From Kuenenia sp039794105 (GTDB taxonomy: Bacteria > Planctomycetota > Brocadiia > Brocadiales > Brocadiaceae): a stretch of 64,000 nucleotides of DNA. The notes beneath the pieces are model-generated. The model saw only the letters and a list, made by a program, of their open reading frames with translations. It was not told where the DNA came from and searched no databases. Where the stretch lies: assembly GCF_039794105.1 (NCBI RefSeq), contig NZ_JBDIWA010000011.1, forward strand, positions 1 to 64,000, written 5' to 3'. Position 1 is the stretch's first letter. Every line of letters begins with the position of its first letter. This document shows positions 55,456 to 64,000 of the stretch, piece after piece. The position numbers and the translations under genes are program-made.

Positions 55456-56256
55456 ATGAATAAAAAAATCCGGTTGCAGACATTGACACTTTGGGATTTT
55501 CCTTCCCAGCACTATCTTCGTGAACAGGAACATGCCCAGAACTACAAGGGGGCCACTCCTTCTTATATCATCTGGAACCTTTTGCAGCGATATACACGAC
55601 CAGGCGACGTTGTAATTGACCCCATGTGCGGTGCAGGCACAACTCTCGATGTTGCTAAGGATCTAAACCGTGAGGCATTAGGGTTTGATCTGAATCCAAC
55701 ACGCAAAGATATTAAACTGGCTGACGCACGGAAAATCCCCATAGAAAAGGCAACTGCCGATTTTGTTTTTATCGATCCTCCTTATTCGACCCACATCACT
55801 TATTCAGGAAAAGAAAACTGTATCGGAGAATTAGAAGCCACTTCCGGGGAATATTACGCAGCATTGGAACAGGTAATCCGGGAAATACACCGCATACTCA
55901 AGCCCAGCCGCTATATGGCGCTTCTGGTATCCGATTCGGCAAAAAAAGGAAAACCGTTTCTTCCGATAGGGTTCAATCTGTTCAGCATCATGAGCGATTA
56001 TTTCCTGCCGGTGGATATTATTGCCGTAACACGCCACAATGCAAAACTTCTCAGGAATCACTGGCACAGCGCAGCAGTTGAAGGAAACTATTTCCTGAGA
56101 GGCTTTGGTTATCTTTTTATAATGTACAAGATGGGCAAGGGAGAGACTCCCGGGAAATGGCTCGACCGCAGAGCTTCCGAAGAAACCCAAAAACAGCTTG
56201 ACTCATTTACGATCAAAAAGAAAAACCAGGCAGGTTTTTGTAACCAACCACAGTAA
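55456..56256 (+). CDS. DNA methyltransferase (N6-A / N4-C type)
   Basis: Motif I DPMCGAGTT (residues 55-63) comes before motif IV DPPY (107-110), with SYIIWNLLQRYTRPGDVVID just before. A middle region without clear target-recognition domain and a C-terminal RNHWHSAAVEGNYFLRGFGY follow. 266 residues. No restriction endonuclease lies beside it, so it is an orphan, perhaps tied to the transposase or phage defence. Confidence 0.85.
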   Translation: MNKKIRLQTLTLWDFPSQHYLREQEHAQNYKGATPSYIIWNLLQRYTRPGDVVIDPMCGAGTTLDVAKDLNREALGFDLNPTRKDIKLADARKIPIEKATADFVFIDPPYSTHITYSGKENCIGELEATSGEYYAALEQVIREIHRILKPSRYMALLVSDSAKKGKPFLPIGFNLFSIMSDYFLPVDIIAVTRHNAKLLRNHWHSAAVEGNYFLRGFGYLFIMYKMGKGETPGKWLDRRASEETQKQLDSFTIKKKNQAGFCNQPQ

Positions 56257-56419
56257 TATTCATTAGCCAAGGGCTAAAACATCTGACCGCAAAAAAGAGA
56301 AAAAACCACAGATTTAACCGATTACACAGACTATGGATATTTTCTTGCATAATCTGTGGATACAGGCATTTCTTATAAAATGTGACTCACTTGTGAAGAC
56401 GCGCTGCGTATAAGGATTT
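56257..56419. repeat. AATCTGTG family repeat
   Basis: AACCACAGATTTAACCGATT and CATAATCTGTGGATACAGG are facing members of the dispersed AATCTGTG family. Confidence 0.5.
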
Positions 56420-56875
56420 TTAAGGCAACACCCTCTTTCCCCCCTTTGCAGTATCCCAAACCGGCTTTAATACAAACGCAATAAAGAGCATTCCCAATCC
56501 TCCGGAAAACCAGTTCATCACTATATCCCTCTCATCAAAGCATCTCATCGGCAAAATTGCCTGAATAAACTCATCAACTGCGCCTACCAAACATACCAAA
56601 AGGGTTGTATACACATAGATTAATTTATTTTGAACGTCTATTCTTAACGCCCAGAACAGAACACCGCTTAAAATCCCGTAAAAGAGCAGATGGAATCTCT
56701 CCGCGCCATTTACACACATATATTTCAACAAAACAAAGCATGCCAGAAATATCACCAAAAACGCCGCATAAACAGAAATATTCCTTGTCTTTTTCCTGCA
56801 AACTAAAAAGAAAAGGAAATACGCTCCCGCAATACTTACAAATATCCCGCCCAAATAGTTTACTTTTTCTCCCAT
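56420..56875 (-). CDS. VanZ-like membrane protein
   Basis: Four hydrophobic helices and the VanZ signature AVDEFIQAILPMR with FDERDIVMNWFSGGLG. From the ATG (56875) it has 151 residues, but the same frame is open to about 57043 and encodes one more helix (WIIAVAYIIDIYAFLPFAPA) that VanZ proteins usually have. There is no ATG, GTG or TTG there, so either a rare start is used or the 5' end has decayed. The 5' part overlaps the stop of the aldehyde dehydrogenase gene. Confidence 0.72.
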   Translation of the reverse strand: MGEKVNYLGGIFVSIAGAYFLFFLVCRKKTRNISVYAAFLVIFLACFVLLKYMCVNGAERFHLLFYGILSGVLFWALRIDVQNKLIYVYTTLLVCLVGAVDEFIQAILPMRCFDERDIVMNWFSGGLGMLFIAFVLKPVWDTAKGGKRVLP

Positions 56876-57036
56876 GATTCGTAATGCAAACCTCCAAATC
56901 GCAGGGGCAAACGGCAGGAAGGCATAGATGTCAATGATATATGCAACCGCAATTATCCATCGCCATTTTCGTGATACGTTTTCTGCTAATTCCGTCAGAT
57001 GTTTAATAGTGTCGCTCTCAAGAATGGTGATAAGTA

Positions 57037-58521
57037 TTAAGATAATTTAGCGCTAAGACCCTGAGCCATTTTTATTTCTACATCATGATTCACCGTCCAT
57101 GCCGTGCGGTGTGTTACCGCATCTATCAAAGTGCTTGCGGAAGGGAGGCCGGTCCCGCTCTTTTTCAGCCCCCCAAACGGCAAATGTACCTCCGCACCTA
57201 TTGTAGGCAAATTAACATAACCAAGTCCGTATTCACAATCCTCCCTTATCCGCCTCGCCTTTCGAAAATCTTCCGTAATTACCGCACAAGAAAGGCCGTA
57301 TTCTGTATCGTTATACACATTAATAGCCTCATTAATACTTTCCACAGGGATAATCGCCACATGAGGCCCAAAGACTTCCTCATGGAGAACACGGCTCTTT
57401 GGGTTGCTTTTCATTCGGTATACAAAAGGAGACAGAAAGTACCCCTTATCATATCCCCCGCCAGTAAGCCTGAAACCTTCAAGCAGTACCGCTGCCCCCT
57501 CTTTCTTTGCCAAATCATTGTATCGCATAATCTTTTCCGTTGCCGCTTGATTTATAACTGGTCCCATAAATACCTCTTCGTCAAGAGGGTTGCCAATCTT
57601 AATCCGTTTTGCAAGTTCAACAAACCTCTTTTCAAATTCTTCAAGCACATTCACATGTACAATCAACCTGCCTGCGGAAGTACATCTCTGCCCTGAAGTT
57701 TTAAAGGCGCTGAGAATAGAGGCATTCACCGCTATCTCCATATTGGCGTCATCTAGAACTATTATCGCATTTTTCCCCCCCATCTCGCAGGCACACATTT
57801 TGTTATAGGATTCAGCGGCAATCTTCTTTATCCCTTCGCCAACTTCGCATGAACCGGTAAACAATATTACCTGCGTATCGGGATGTCTTACCAACGCATC
57901 TCCACAACCTCCATGTATTACATTAATTACTCCAGGGGGAAATCCTGCCGCACGCACATATTCAGCAATTTTGTTAGCGACGCAAGGCGTCTCCCGGGAC
58001 GGTTTTAACACAACGGTATTCCCTTCCACAACAGAGGGACAAATCAGCCACAGTGGAATAGCTAAGGGAAAATTCCATGGCGTAATTGCGGCAACAACAC
58101 CTTTTGGCCTCCGTCGCATGAAGGAGTCTTTTTCAACAATTTCCGAATCAATAATATAGCCATGCGGCATCCTTGTTGTGCCAAATATATATTGAACCAT
58201 GTGAATGCCTTCCGTTACATCCGCACGCCCTTCCGCAATCCCTTTCCCGCATTCTTTCGATACCAACTGAGACAGGGCTTCTCTGTCTTTTTTCAGCAAC
58301 TGCGCCAATTCATCCAGATATTCGCCGCGTCTTATCCGTGAAATTTTCCTCCATTTATCATAAGCAGCCTTTGCTGCCAGCACAGCATTATTGACGTCAT
58401 CTGCAGAAGAAAGGGGAAAAGTCCCTAGCACCTCATCACAATGCGCCGGATTTCTGCTTTCAAACACTTCATCTGAAGCACTATCAACGAATGCGCCATT
58501 GATGTAATTTTTACCCTTCAT
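57037..58521 (-). CDS. NAD(P)-dependent aldehyde dehydrogenase
   Basis: ALDH superfamily: TPWNFPLAIP (147-156), catalytic Glu246 (CEMGGKN), nucleophile Cys280 (SGQRCTSAGR), EEVFGPHV. 494 residues. It oxidises an aldehyde to an acid; the substrate (betaine aldehyde, succinate semialdehyde, lactaldehyde or others) cannot be chosen from sequence alone. Confidence 0.93.
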   Translation of the reverse strand: MKGKNYINGAFVDSASDEVFESRNPAHCDEVLGTFPLSSADDVNNAVLAAKAAYDKWRKISRIRRGEYLDELAQLLKKDREALSQLVSKECGKGIAEGRADVTEGIHMVQYIFGTTRMPHGYIIDSEIVEKDSFMRRRPKGVVAAITPWNFPLAIPLWLICPSVVEGNTVVLKPSRETPCVANKIAEYVRAAGFPPGVINVIHGGCGDALVRHPDTQVILFTGSCEVGEGIKKIAAESYNKMCACEMGGKNAIIVLDDANMEIAVNASILSAFKTSGQRCTSAGRLIVHVNVLEEFEKRFVELAKRIKIGNPLDEEVFMGPVINQAATEKIMRYNDLAKKEGAAVLLEGFRLTGGGYDKGYFLSPFVYRMKSNPKSRVLHEEVFGPHVAIIPVESINEAINVYNDTEYGLSCAVITEDFRKARRIREDCEYGLGYVNLPTIGAEVHLPFGGLKKSGTGLPSASTLIDAVTHRTAWTVNHDVEIKMAQGLSAKLS

Positions 58522-58955
58522 AATGCAATTCCCTCCTCAAATAAAATAGTAAGAAACGTCCCCATTGAGCATAGCGGTAATAAGTAAATTTATTGTTATT
58601 TTCTGATTCTGCGACAACATAATCTTTTTGTCTGCATTCTGCGCCTGGCATACATTCAACTAAGAAACATATTCTATCAATAACATGCAAGATATTCCGC
58701 CGCTTTTACCATAATAATCGCAGGAATACTGCTTCCGGCATGCCGAAACCCACTATATCACATTGACAAATACGAGTCAATTTCACTTTGCCCGGCGATA
58801 TATTTGATTTCAATAAAAAAGGAACCATTTCGCAAATTGAAAAAAAACGTAACACTTTGGTTCTTTGAAAAATAAATAGCGGAAAAGCTGTCGTCTGTTT
58901 GTCCTTTGTGATATAAAAGGCTTCAAAAACCGGTAAGAACTTATAAGCAACCATC
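58522..58955. other. Intergenic with MITE-type end
   Basis: GTAACACTTTGGTTCTTTGA (58849-58868) is a lone MITE-type end. The leftward open frame 58706-59026 is crossed by it and by the next element and is not a gene. Confidence 0.5.
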
Positions 58956-59204
58956 GGGAGCATTCCCGATTTTTTGTAATCCGTCATTTTAGTAGGATGA
59001 AAAGAGAATATCGAACCGCAGAACAAGGAATTTCGAATTACAACCGTAGAGACGCACGGCCGTGCGTCTCTACTTCGACATTCATTATTCCTTGTTCAAT
59101 ATTCGATATTCATTTTTTCCCATATAGTTTATTGTTGGGTCAGCTCCGAGTGACCCATCCTGCATAAATAATAAGCTTTTTTACAAAAAATCGGGAATGC
59201 TCCC
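58956..59204. mobile_element. Non-autonomous element, perfect 24-bp terminal inverted repeats, 9-bp flanking repeats
   Basis: The first 24 bases begin GGGAGCATTCCCGATTTTTT and are exactly inverse to the last 24. AGCAACCAT flanks both sides (58946-58954, one base from the left end; 59205-59213). Inside lies a palindrome GTAGAGACGCACGG / CCGTGCGTCTCTAC (59046-59073) and GAACAAGGAAT / ATTCCTTGTTC. No coding frame. It sits at the broken 5' end of a glycosyltransferase gene. Confidence 0.8.
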
Positions 59205-59664
59205 AGCAACCATAATGCACCCCCGCCGCAACAGGGTCAAGGCGTGGAATATCTTCGATGTATTGCTTATAACCGGGCCGGCAGATACCGTTATTAATCA
59301 TAATGTTAGTAAATTACCACAAAACAATATCTGCATAATCGACAATCAACCACTGCCAAAACTCGCAGCGATATTACAACAGTGCGATCTCTTTCTCGGG
59401 AATGATTCCGGCATCACCCACCTTGCCGCAGCCACGGGAATCTCAACCCTTGCAATATTTGGCTCTACCGATTCTAACGTATGGGGACCAAGGGGAAAAT
59501 CAGTTAAAATATGTTACCACCCAACACAATGCAGCCCATGTTCAGATGAAGCGAGAAAAGACTGTTTCCCGAAAACGTGTTTGGAATCTATTACCATAGA
59601 AAATATGCAAAAAGAAATCTCAACCTTTCTCTCAACAAAAAAATCCGGTTCTTCCCTCATATAG
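59205..59664 (+). pseudogene. Glycosyltransferase family 9 (heptosyltransferase-like), N-terminal half missing
   Basis: The remaining about 150 residues are the C-terminal GT-B domain: ATIMHPRRNRVKAWN near the domain boundary, LITGPADTVINHNVSK, LAAILQQCDLFLGNDSGITH and STLAIFGSTDSNVWGPRG, then a Cys-rich PTQCSPC ... CFPKTC segment as in many heptosyltransferases. The N-terminal acceptor domain is absent, cut off by the inserted element. Confidence 0.82.
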
Positions 59665-60405
59665 TTTGCAAAAGCTCGTATAATTTTTAGTGAAAAATAC
59701 CTTTCGTAATGAAATCCATATACTTTTCTTTTGATTACTTTGATTTTATTATTAACCTCCCTTCAAGTTTACTGATATTAATTCTGTTGGTTATATTTAA
59801 TGGTAATTGTCGTGCCTGATATACCATTGAAAATACCGGAAGCTCCCTCCTTACATGATATCTCGCTTAGGTCTCAGCTAAGATAGCCGCAATGAAGAAA
59901 CAAAAGTTTTCGTAAGGTTGGGTGAAGCAAACAGAGTACCCAACAGAAGTCTGATCGAAGAGAAAAAACCTAATTATCTTGATCATATCGTTTCGTTCAC
60001 GTTAAAATGTATATAGTTTCGAAAATCATGACCAAAGATAAAAAGGAAAGAGGGAAAAGTGAGGCTTAAAGAGGTAATATTTATGAACCGCCGAAATCAC
60101 AGGAAATCTATAAACAAAGAAAGGCGCATGTAGAGCAACCGTTTTGATCATATAAAGTGATAATTATAGTAGAATATTTTACCTTTTATTCTTTTTTCTT
60201 GTTAAAGTGCAAATTATATCATTTCTATTTTACTATTATAACACAACACAGTCTCCTATGGAGGCGGACAAGGCTGGGGTGAACTATTAGGGTGAGTTAA
60301 ACAAAAGGATCGAAATCATTATTTACCTGTGGCTATTCTCGTTAATCTTTGTCTTATTTTCAGAATTTAGGTAGCATTATAAATGATTTTTCAACGGAGG
60401 TTAAC
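59665..60405. other. Intergenic with GGTTGGGT hairpin
   Basis: GTTGGGT / ACCCAAC (59926-59953) frames a short loop, a worn REP-like unit. The rest is AT-rich. ACGGAGG at 60393-60399 serves the next gene. No GEMM-type sequence was found here. Confidence 0.5.
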
Positions 60406-60831
60406 ATGTTTAAAAACATTGTGTTATCTTTATGCTTTATAATGGTTAGCGGTTATGTATTTTCATACAAAGCGATAAACGCCCAGACGCCTACCCCTAC
60501 TTTAGTACCTACACCTGTCTCACAAGGTAGTGTATCCGGTACAGTAACAGCCAAAAAATCCGGCAAGCCAATTAAGGGTGCAAAAGTTTCTTTGAAAAAC
60601 AAGGAACTGAAATTTAAGGAAAAAACCAAAACCGATAATGACGGTAATTATCTATTTTCAGATTTAAGCGCAGGGAATTATACCCTGAAGGTAAAGAAGC
60701 AAGGCTTTAAGAAGGCAAAAGAAAAAATTGAACTTGAAGAAGAGGAAAATGAGATTGTCGATTTTCAATTGAAAAAACAAAAGAGCGATGAAGGCGATGG
60801 CGGTGATGATGATAGTGGTGGATATTATTAA
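60406..60831 (+). CDS. Secreted carboxypeptidase-regulatory-like domain protein
   Basis: ACGGAGG lies 6 bases before the ATG at 60406. The signal peptide is MFKNIVLSLCFIMVSGYVFS with cleavage near INAQ. A short TPTPTLVPTPV linker and one beta-sandwich (GSVSGTVTAKKSGKPIKGAK, GNYLFSDLSAGNYTLKVKKQ) follow, and an Asp/Gly-rich tail ending GGYY. Its style (TP linker, charged tail) matches the riboswitch-controlled protein at 12425. No enzyme activity is expected. Confidence 0.8.
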   Translation: MFKNIVLSLCFIMVSGYVFSYKAINAQTPTPTLVPTPVSQGSVSGTVTAKKSGKPIKGAKVSLKNKELKFKEKTKTDNDGNYLFSDLSAGNYTLKVKKQGFKKAKEKIELEEEENEIVDFQLKKQKSDEGDGGDDDSGGYY

Positions 60832-60911
60832 CTCAATAAAGACTGTTTATTGATATTTAAATACTTTAATATTCTCTCTATTCCAAGTGGTTAAATTTTG
60901 GAGGACAGATT

Positions 60912-61445
60912 ATGAAGCGACTGTTACTATACACTGCTCTATGCTTTCTGTTTCTCACCTTTTTTTGTTTAGGAGGTGCCCTTATTAAAACGCCCCTATT
61001 GGGGCTAACACCGGCGAAAGCCGAAGAAAGCGCCAAACCATTCCGGATGACCGATACAGATCCGTGCGAGCCTACGCCTCCTGATGCTCTGGGGCCATTT
61101 TATGCGCCAAATGCACCGGAACGAACAAGCGTTGGTAAAGGGCATATCCTGAGTGGCGTTGCCAGATCAAGCACAGACTGTTCGCCTCTTATAGGAGCAC
61201 GAATCGAGTTTTGGCTAGCCGGCCCAGATAGGAAATATGACGATGATCATCGTGCAACGATACTCTCCGATAAAGACGGTGCGTATAAATTTGAAAGCAA
61301 CTTTCCACCACCGTATAGGGGAAGGCCTTCACACATCCATATTAAAATCACGGCTAAAGGCTATCGGACACTGGTTATCCAGTATTATCCTACTAAGGGA
61401 CAGGCGGAAGGCAAATTCGACTTAGTGCTGATTCCAGAAGATTGA
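60912..61445 (+). CDS. Exported intradiol ring-cleavage dioxygenase-like protein
   Basis: GGAGG 8 bases before the ATG. A Sec signal (MKRLLLYTALCFLFLTFFCL) is followed by the dioxygenase core. All four ferric-iron ligands of the family are in place: Tyr109 (DRKYDDDH), Tyr135 (PPPYRGRPS), His141 and His143 (SHIHIKI). The 177-residue protein lacks extra domains. Relatives cleave catechols between the two hydroxyls; a secreted enzyme of this size could act on extracellular phenolics. Confidence 0.88.
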   Translation: MKRLLLYTALCFLFLTFFCLGGALIKTPLLGLTPAKAEESAKPFRMTDTDPCEPTPPDALGPFYAPNAPERTSVGKGHILSGVARSSTDCSPLIGARIEFWLAGPDRKYDDDHRATILSDKDGAYKFESNFPPPYRGRPSHIHIKITAKGYRTLVIQYYPTKGQAEGKFDLVLIPED

Positions 61446-61467
61446 AATGACTGGTTTGAAGCTTTCA

Positions 61468-61497
61468 GAAACGCACTTGTGGTTTACGTTTCTTTTT
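61468..61497 (+). terminator. Probable terminator after dioxygenase gene
   Basis: GAAACG and CGTTTC frame a 13-base loop followed by five T. The stem is short. Confidence 0.5.
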
Positions 61498-61517
61498 CAA
61501 AATCAATCAATAGTTGT

Positions 61518-64000
61518 TTACTTTTCTATACTTTTCATCAATTCGTATGCAATATTACCACTCACAAGGCGCATAATGCTTTCTTCCGCACTACCGAAAC
61601 TTAATAGATTTATGCTGCCATACCAAACAATCCTTTGATCAATGATCGCGAATTTCTGATGTATATTTGATCTTAACACCACTTTAATCCCCATGTTTTT
61701 TAAGACGTCAAAAATCCGTTCTAAAGCCATCTTGCTTTCATTTTTAAAATCTTCAGAAGGCCTTGTTACAATAGTAACCTTTACTTGCTTATTTACTGCA
61801 CTGCTAAAATATTGAAGCATCGGTGAGACTCGTTTGTTGGTAACAAACGGACTGACAATCATGACTTCTCTTGATGCGCTTACTATATCATTACGGTAAA
61901 CCGGAAAGAAACTATTCTTGTCAAAGATAATATCGGAAGAGTCTGCAGCAGCATTTTCTCCTTTTGTTTTATAACAAATAGCGGCATATCCGTTTAGTCT
62001 TTTGCCATACATTTTTTCGAACATTTTTACATGAACATCAACATAATCATATATTTGCACTTCATTTTTATTCTTATACAATCTATGCAGCCTGCCTGCA
62101 TATTGTTGTAACGTCCCTTTCCAGGAAATCGGCATTGCCAGAAACAGGGTATCAAGAATCCTTCACCAACAAACTTACCCGTGGCAACTAAAGTTAATTG
62201 CTGATCAGGAGGCATTGCAGATATTTTATTTAACATCTCGTTGGTTCCCTTAGCTCCCATGCCGCCCATCAATGTTAACACATCCGGAATCCTTTCTCTT
62301 AACTTCTTTGCAAGCAATACAACATATGCAGTTCTTTCAGATAACACCAGGGAATTCCTGCCTTTTTCATAGCTATGTGCAACATCATCTACAATTAACT
62401 GATTACGTATTTCATCTCCTGCTATTTCTGCATAGAATTCCTGAATGGTTAATTCTTTATCATTTCTATCAACCGGCATTCTAAAACTTGTGAATCTCGG
62501 GATAACTTGATGATCGAACGGTCTTTTTTCTGCTTGATTTTTTGCGTCAACCCTGAATCTTTCTGGCCCACAATGCATAAATATTATCGGATGATGTCCA
62601 TCCTGCCTTGTTGGAGTTGCAGTTAATCCATATACATATTTTGCGTTAACCTTTTTCAGTATCTGTTCAAAACTCAAGGCCGGAACATGATGGCACTCAT
62701 CAACAATTACCATCCCATAATTTTTAACACATTCCTTTACCTCACCGGCATAATGCAAAGACTGTATGATTGCAACATCAATAATAGAGCTTGGGGTCTC
62801 TTTCCCCGCCCCTATTTGCCCGATCAAACCATATTTCTTTTTCCTTCCACGCTTTTTTTCATGAAGAGGCAAATCTTCGTTAATCCTTAAAAATTCAGAT
62901 AATCTCTTAATCCATTGCAAAAGGAGTTGCTGCCTATGCACCAATATAAGGGTATTTACCTTTCTTCGGGCAATTATATTCGCTGCCACAACTGTTTTCC
63001 CAAAGGCGGTGGTTGCTGTTAATACACCATTATCATGATTTAACAGCTCTTGTACTACTTCTTGCTGCTCTTTTTTTAGGGTTCCGACAAACTCAACGTC
63101 GATGTTTCGACCATGATTCGTTTCATCTCTCCATTCAACATCAACCTTGAATTTACTCAAAAGGTTGTGAATCTCAACTTCACAACCTCTCGGCAAACAC
63201 AAATACTGCCCTAAGTCTCCAGAACATGATATTACCCTTGGTTTATTGTAAGTAGGCATTCGCATTGCTTGCGCTTTATAAAAATCAGGATTTTTGAAAG
63301 CGGCTAATCGTTTCAAAGCATTTAAAGCCCTTTGATAAAATCCATCTTTAGGCAGATACAACATACCTGCTTTTACAATTCCGACTCTTTTTGGAAAATC
63401 GTACTTCGTCAATTTAACCCTGCTTGTTTTCCAGGGATTTTGAACTTCATCACCATACTCCAGTAATTCACCGAGTTCATTGCCCGGACATAAACGGTTT
63501 ATTAAAATCCCTACATTATCTTCAGAAAATTTGTTTATTTTACTTAAATATTCCCACTGGTCAGCATAAGGTTCGAAGTTTTCATCAATGAAAAGGCTGT
63601 TGCCATTCTTCCTTGCATCCATCTGCAACGGCAGTGCAATCAGATTTCCAAAACCACCCTTAGGCATTGTATTCTGGTTAGGAAAAAATCTGTCGTATGA
63701 CTTAAACTTGATCTCATGCCTTTTGCTCATGGCATAAGTAAGTAATGCGGTTCCAAATTTTCTGGCCAAAGCTGATGGTACTTTATCTTCAAAGAAAAAC
63801 CAGATATGGGCCCCGTTACCAGACCTTGAACGTTCAACCGCATACGGAATCTCAAATTCGTTGCACACCGCTCTCAACAGAGAAACATCTTTTTGCCAGC
63901 CTGCATCATCAAAATCAATCGCCAGAAAATAACACATTTCATCCAAACACATAGGGTATATACCAACCACCATATTCCCTCTCAGATGGTTTTCTACAAC
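61518..64000 (-). pseudogene. TOTE-type primase-helicase-PLD protein, frame broken, 5' end outside window
   Basis: Reading leftward from the window edge (the frame is open through 64000), the first frame has an archaeo-eukaryotic primase domain (CYFLAIDFDD, SGNGAHIWFFFE), then an SF2 helicase: TTAFGKTVVAANI (Walker A), IVDECHHVPA (DECH box) and LTATPTR. It breaks at GKFVGEGF. The next frame (to 61518) resumes with DTLFLAMPISWKGTLQQYAG and RLHR, motif VI, then a phospholipase D-type nuclease with HQKFAIID. Relatives have a DDPR-like stretch at the break, so about 13 bases seem to be missing (inference). The set matches the TOTE conflict-system layout. Confidence 0.8.

Noticed and set aside
58706..59026. 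Leftward 106-codon frame
   Set aside because: It crosses a MITE-type end and the left end of the 24-bp inverted-repeat element.
59926..59953. GGTTGGGT hairpin region as a second GEMM riboswitch
   Set aside because: Lacks GACGCAAAGCC and the other conserved blocks.

Overview
The window looks like a chromosomal segment of a Gram-negative, AT-rich bacterium, most plausibly an anammox-type planctomycete (Brocadiales). That assignment is an inference. It rests on a division and cell-wall (dcw) cluster without ftsA or ftsZ, a MurE with the meso-DAP-type DNPR motif, a class II (B12) ribonucleotide reductase, a split FapA-type gene, and intergenic DNA packed with dispersed palindromic repeats. No rRNA, CRISPR array or replication origin is visible.

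Layout. 1-9 kb: start of an iron-sulphur oxidoreductase (minus), a CDF metal transporter, an ECF sigma / zinc anti-sigma / cyclase-family operon (minus), a TIM-barrel hydrolase-like gene, then bioB, bioF and alr. 9-19.5 kb: a small zinc ribbon, a DUF362-ChaN-PDZ fusion, a YjfB-like protein, and secreted Thr/Pro-rich proteins, one of them behind a c-di-GMP-I (GEMM) riboswitch and terminator. The same stretch holds several broken genes (Ig-like surface protein, PIN toxin, FapA, a helical protein). 19.7-29.6 kb: malate dehydrogenase, an exported methyltransferase, a TPR lipoprotein and a partial type II secretion operon (gspD-I-J-K, repeat insertion, gspL-M). 29.7 kb: tRNA-Leu(GAG). 30-44.6 kb: the dcw cluster on the minus strand, mraZ-rsmH-ftsL-ftsI-small ORF-murE-murF-mraY-ftsW-murG-murC-ddl-ftsQ, preceded by four AGTGG boxes at exact 10-bp spacing. 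45-54.5 kb: queA, nrdJ, a PilZ/double-receiver protein with a hexanucleotide microsatellite, yqeY, a glutaredoxin-like protein, a primary-type sigma factor, a 30-codon Arg-rich gene and a cold-shock gene. 54.7-64 kb is accessory in character: RAYT transposase, orphan DNA methyltransferase, VanZ-like protein, aldehyde dehydrogenase, a short terminal-inverted-repeat element at the edge of a truncated heptosyltransferase, two exported proteins (one an intradiol dioxygenase), and a broken TOTE-type primase-helicase-PLD gene running off the right edge.

Themes. (1) Cyclic di-GMP: a GEMM riboswitch controls a secreted low-complexity protein, a PilZ protein lies elsewhere, and a type II secretion apparatus could export the surface proteins; the link between them is inference. 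(2) Repeats shape genes: one repeat supplies C-termini of the CDF protein, BioB and MurC; a C-rich palindrome is inserted in frame in MurF; a roughly 150-bp MITE family with GTAACACTTTAG-type ends lies against several genes; a RAYT transposase is present. (3) Several genes are broken by one-base changes in short homopolymers, so sequencing error must be excluded before calling them pseudogenes.
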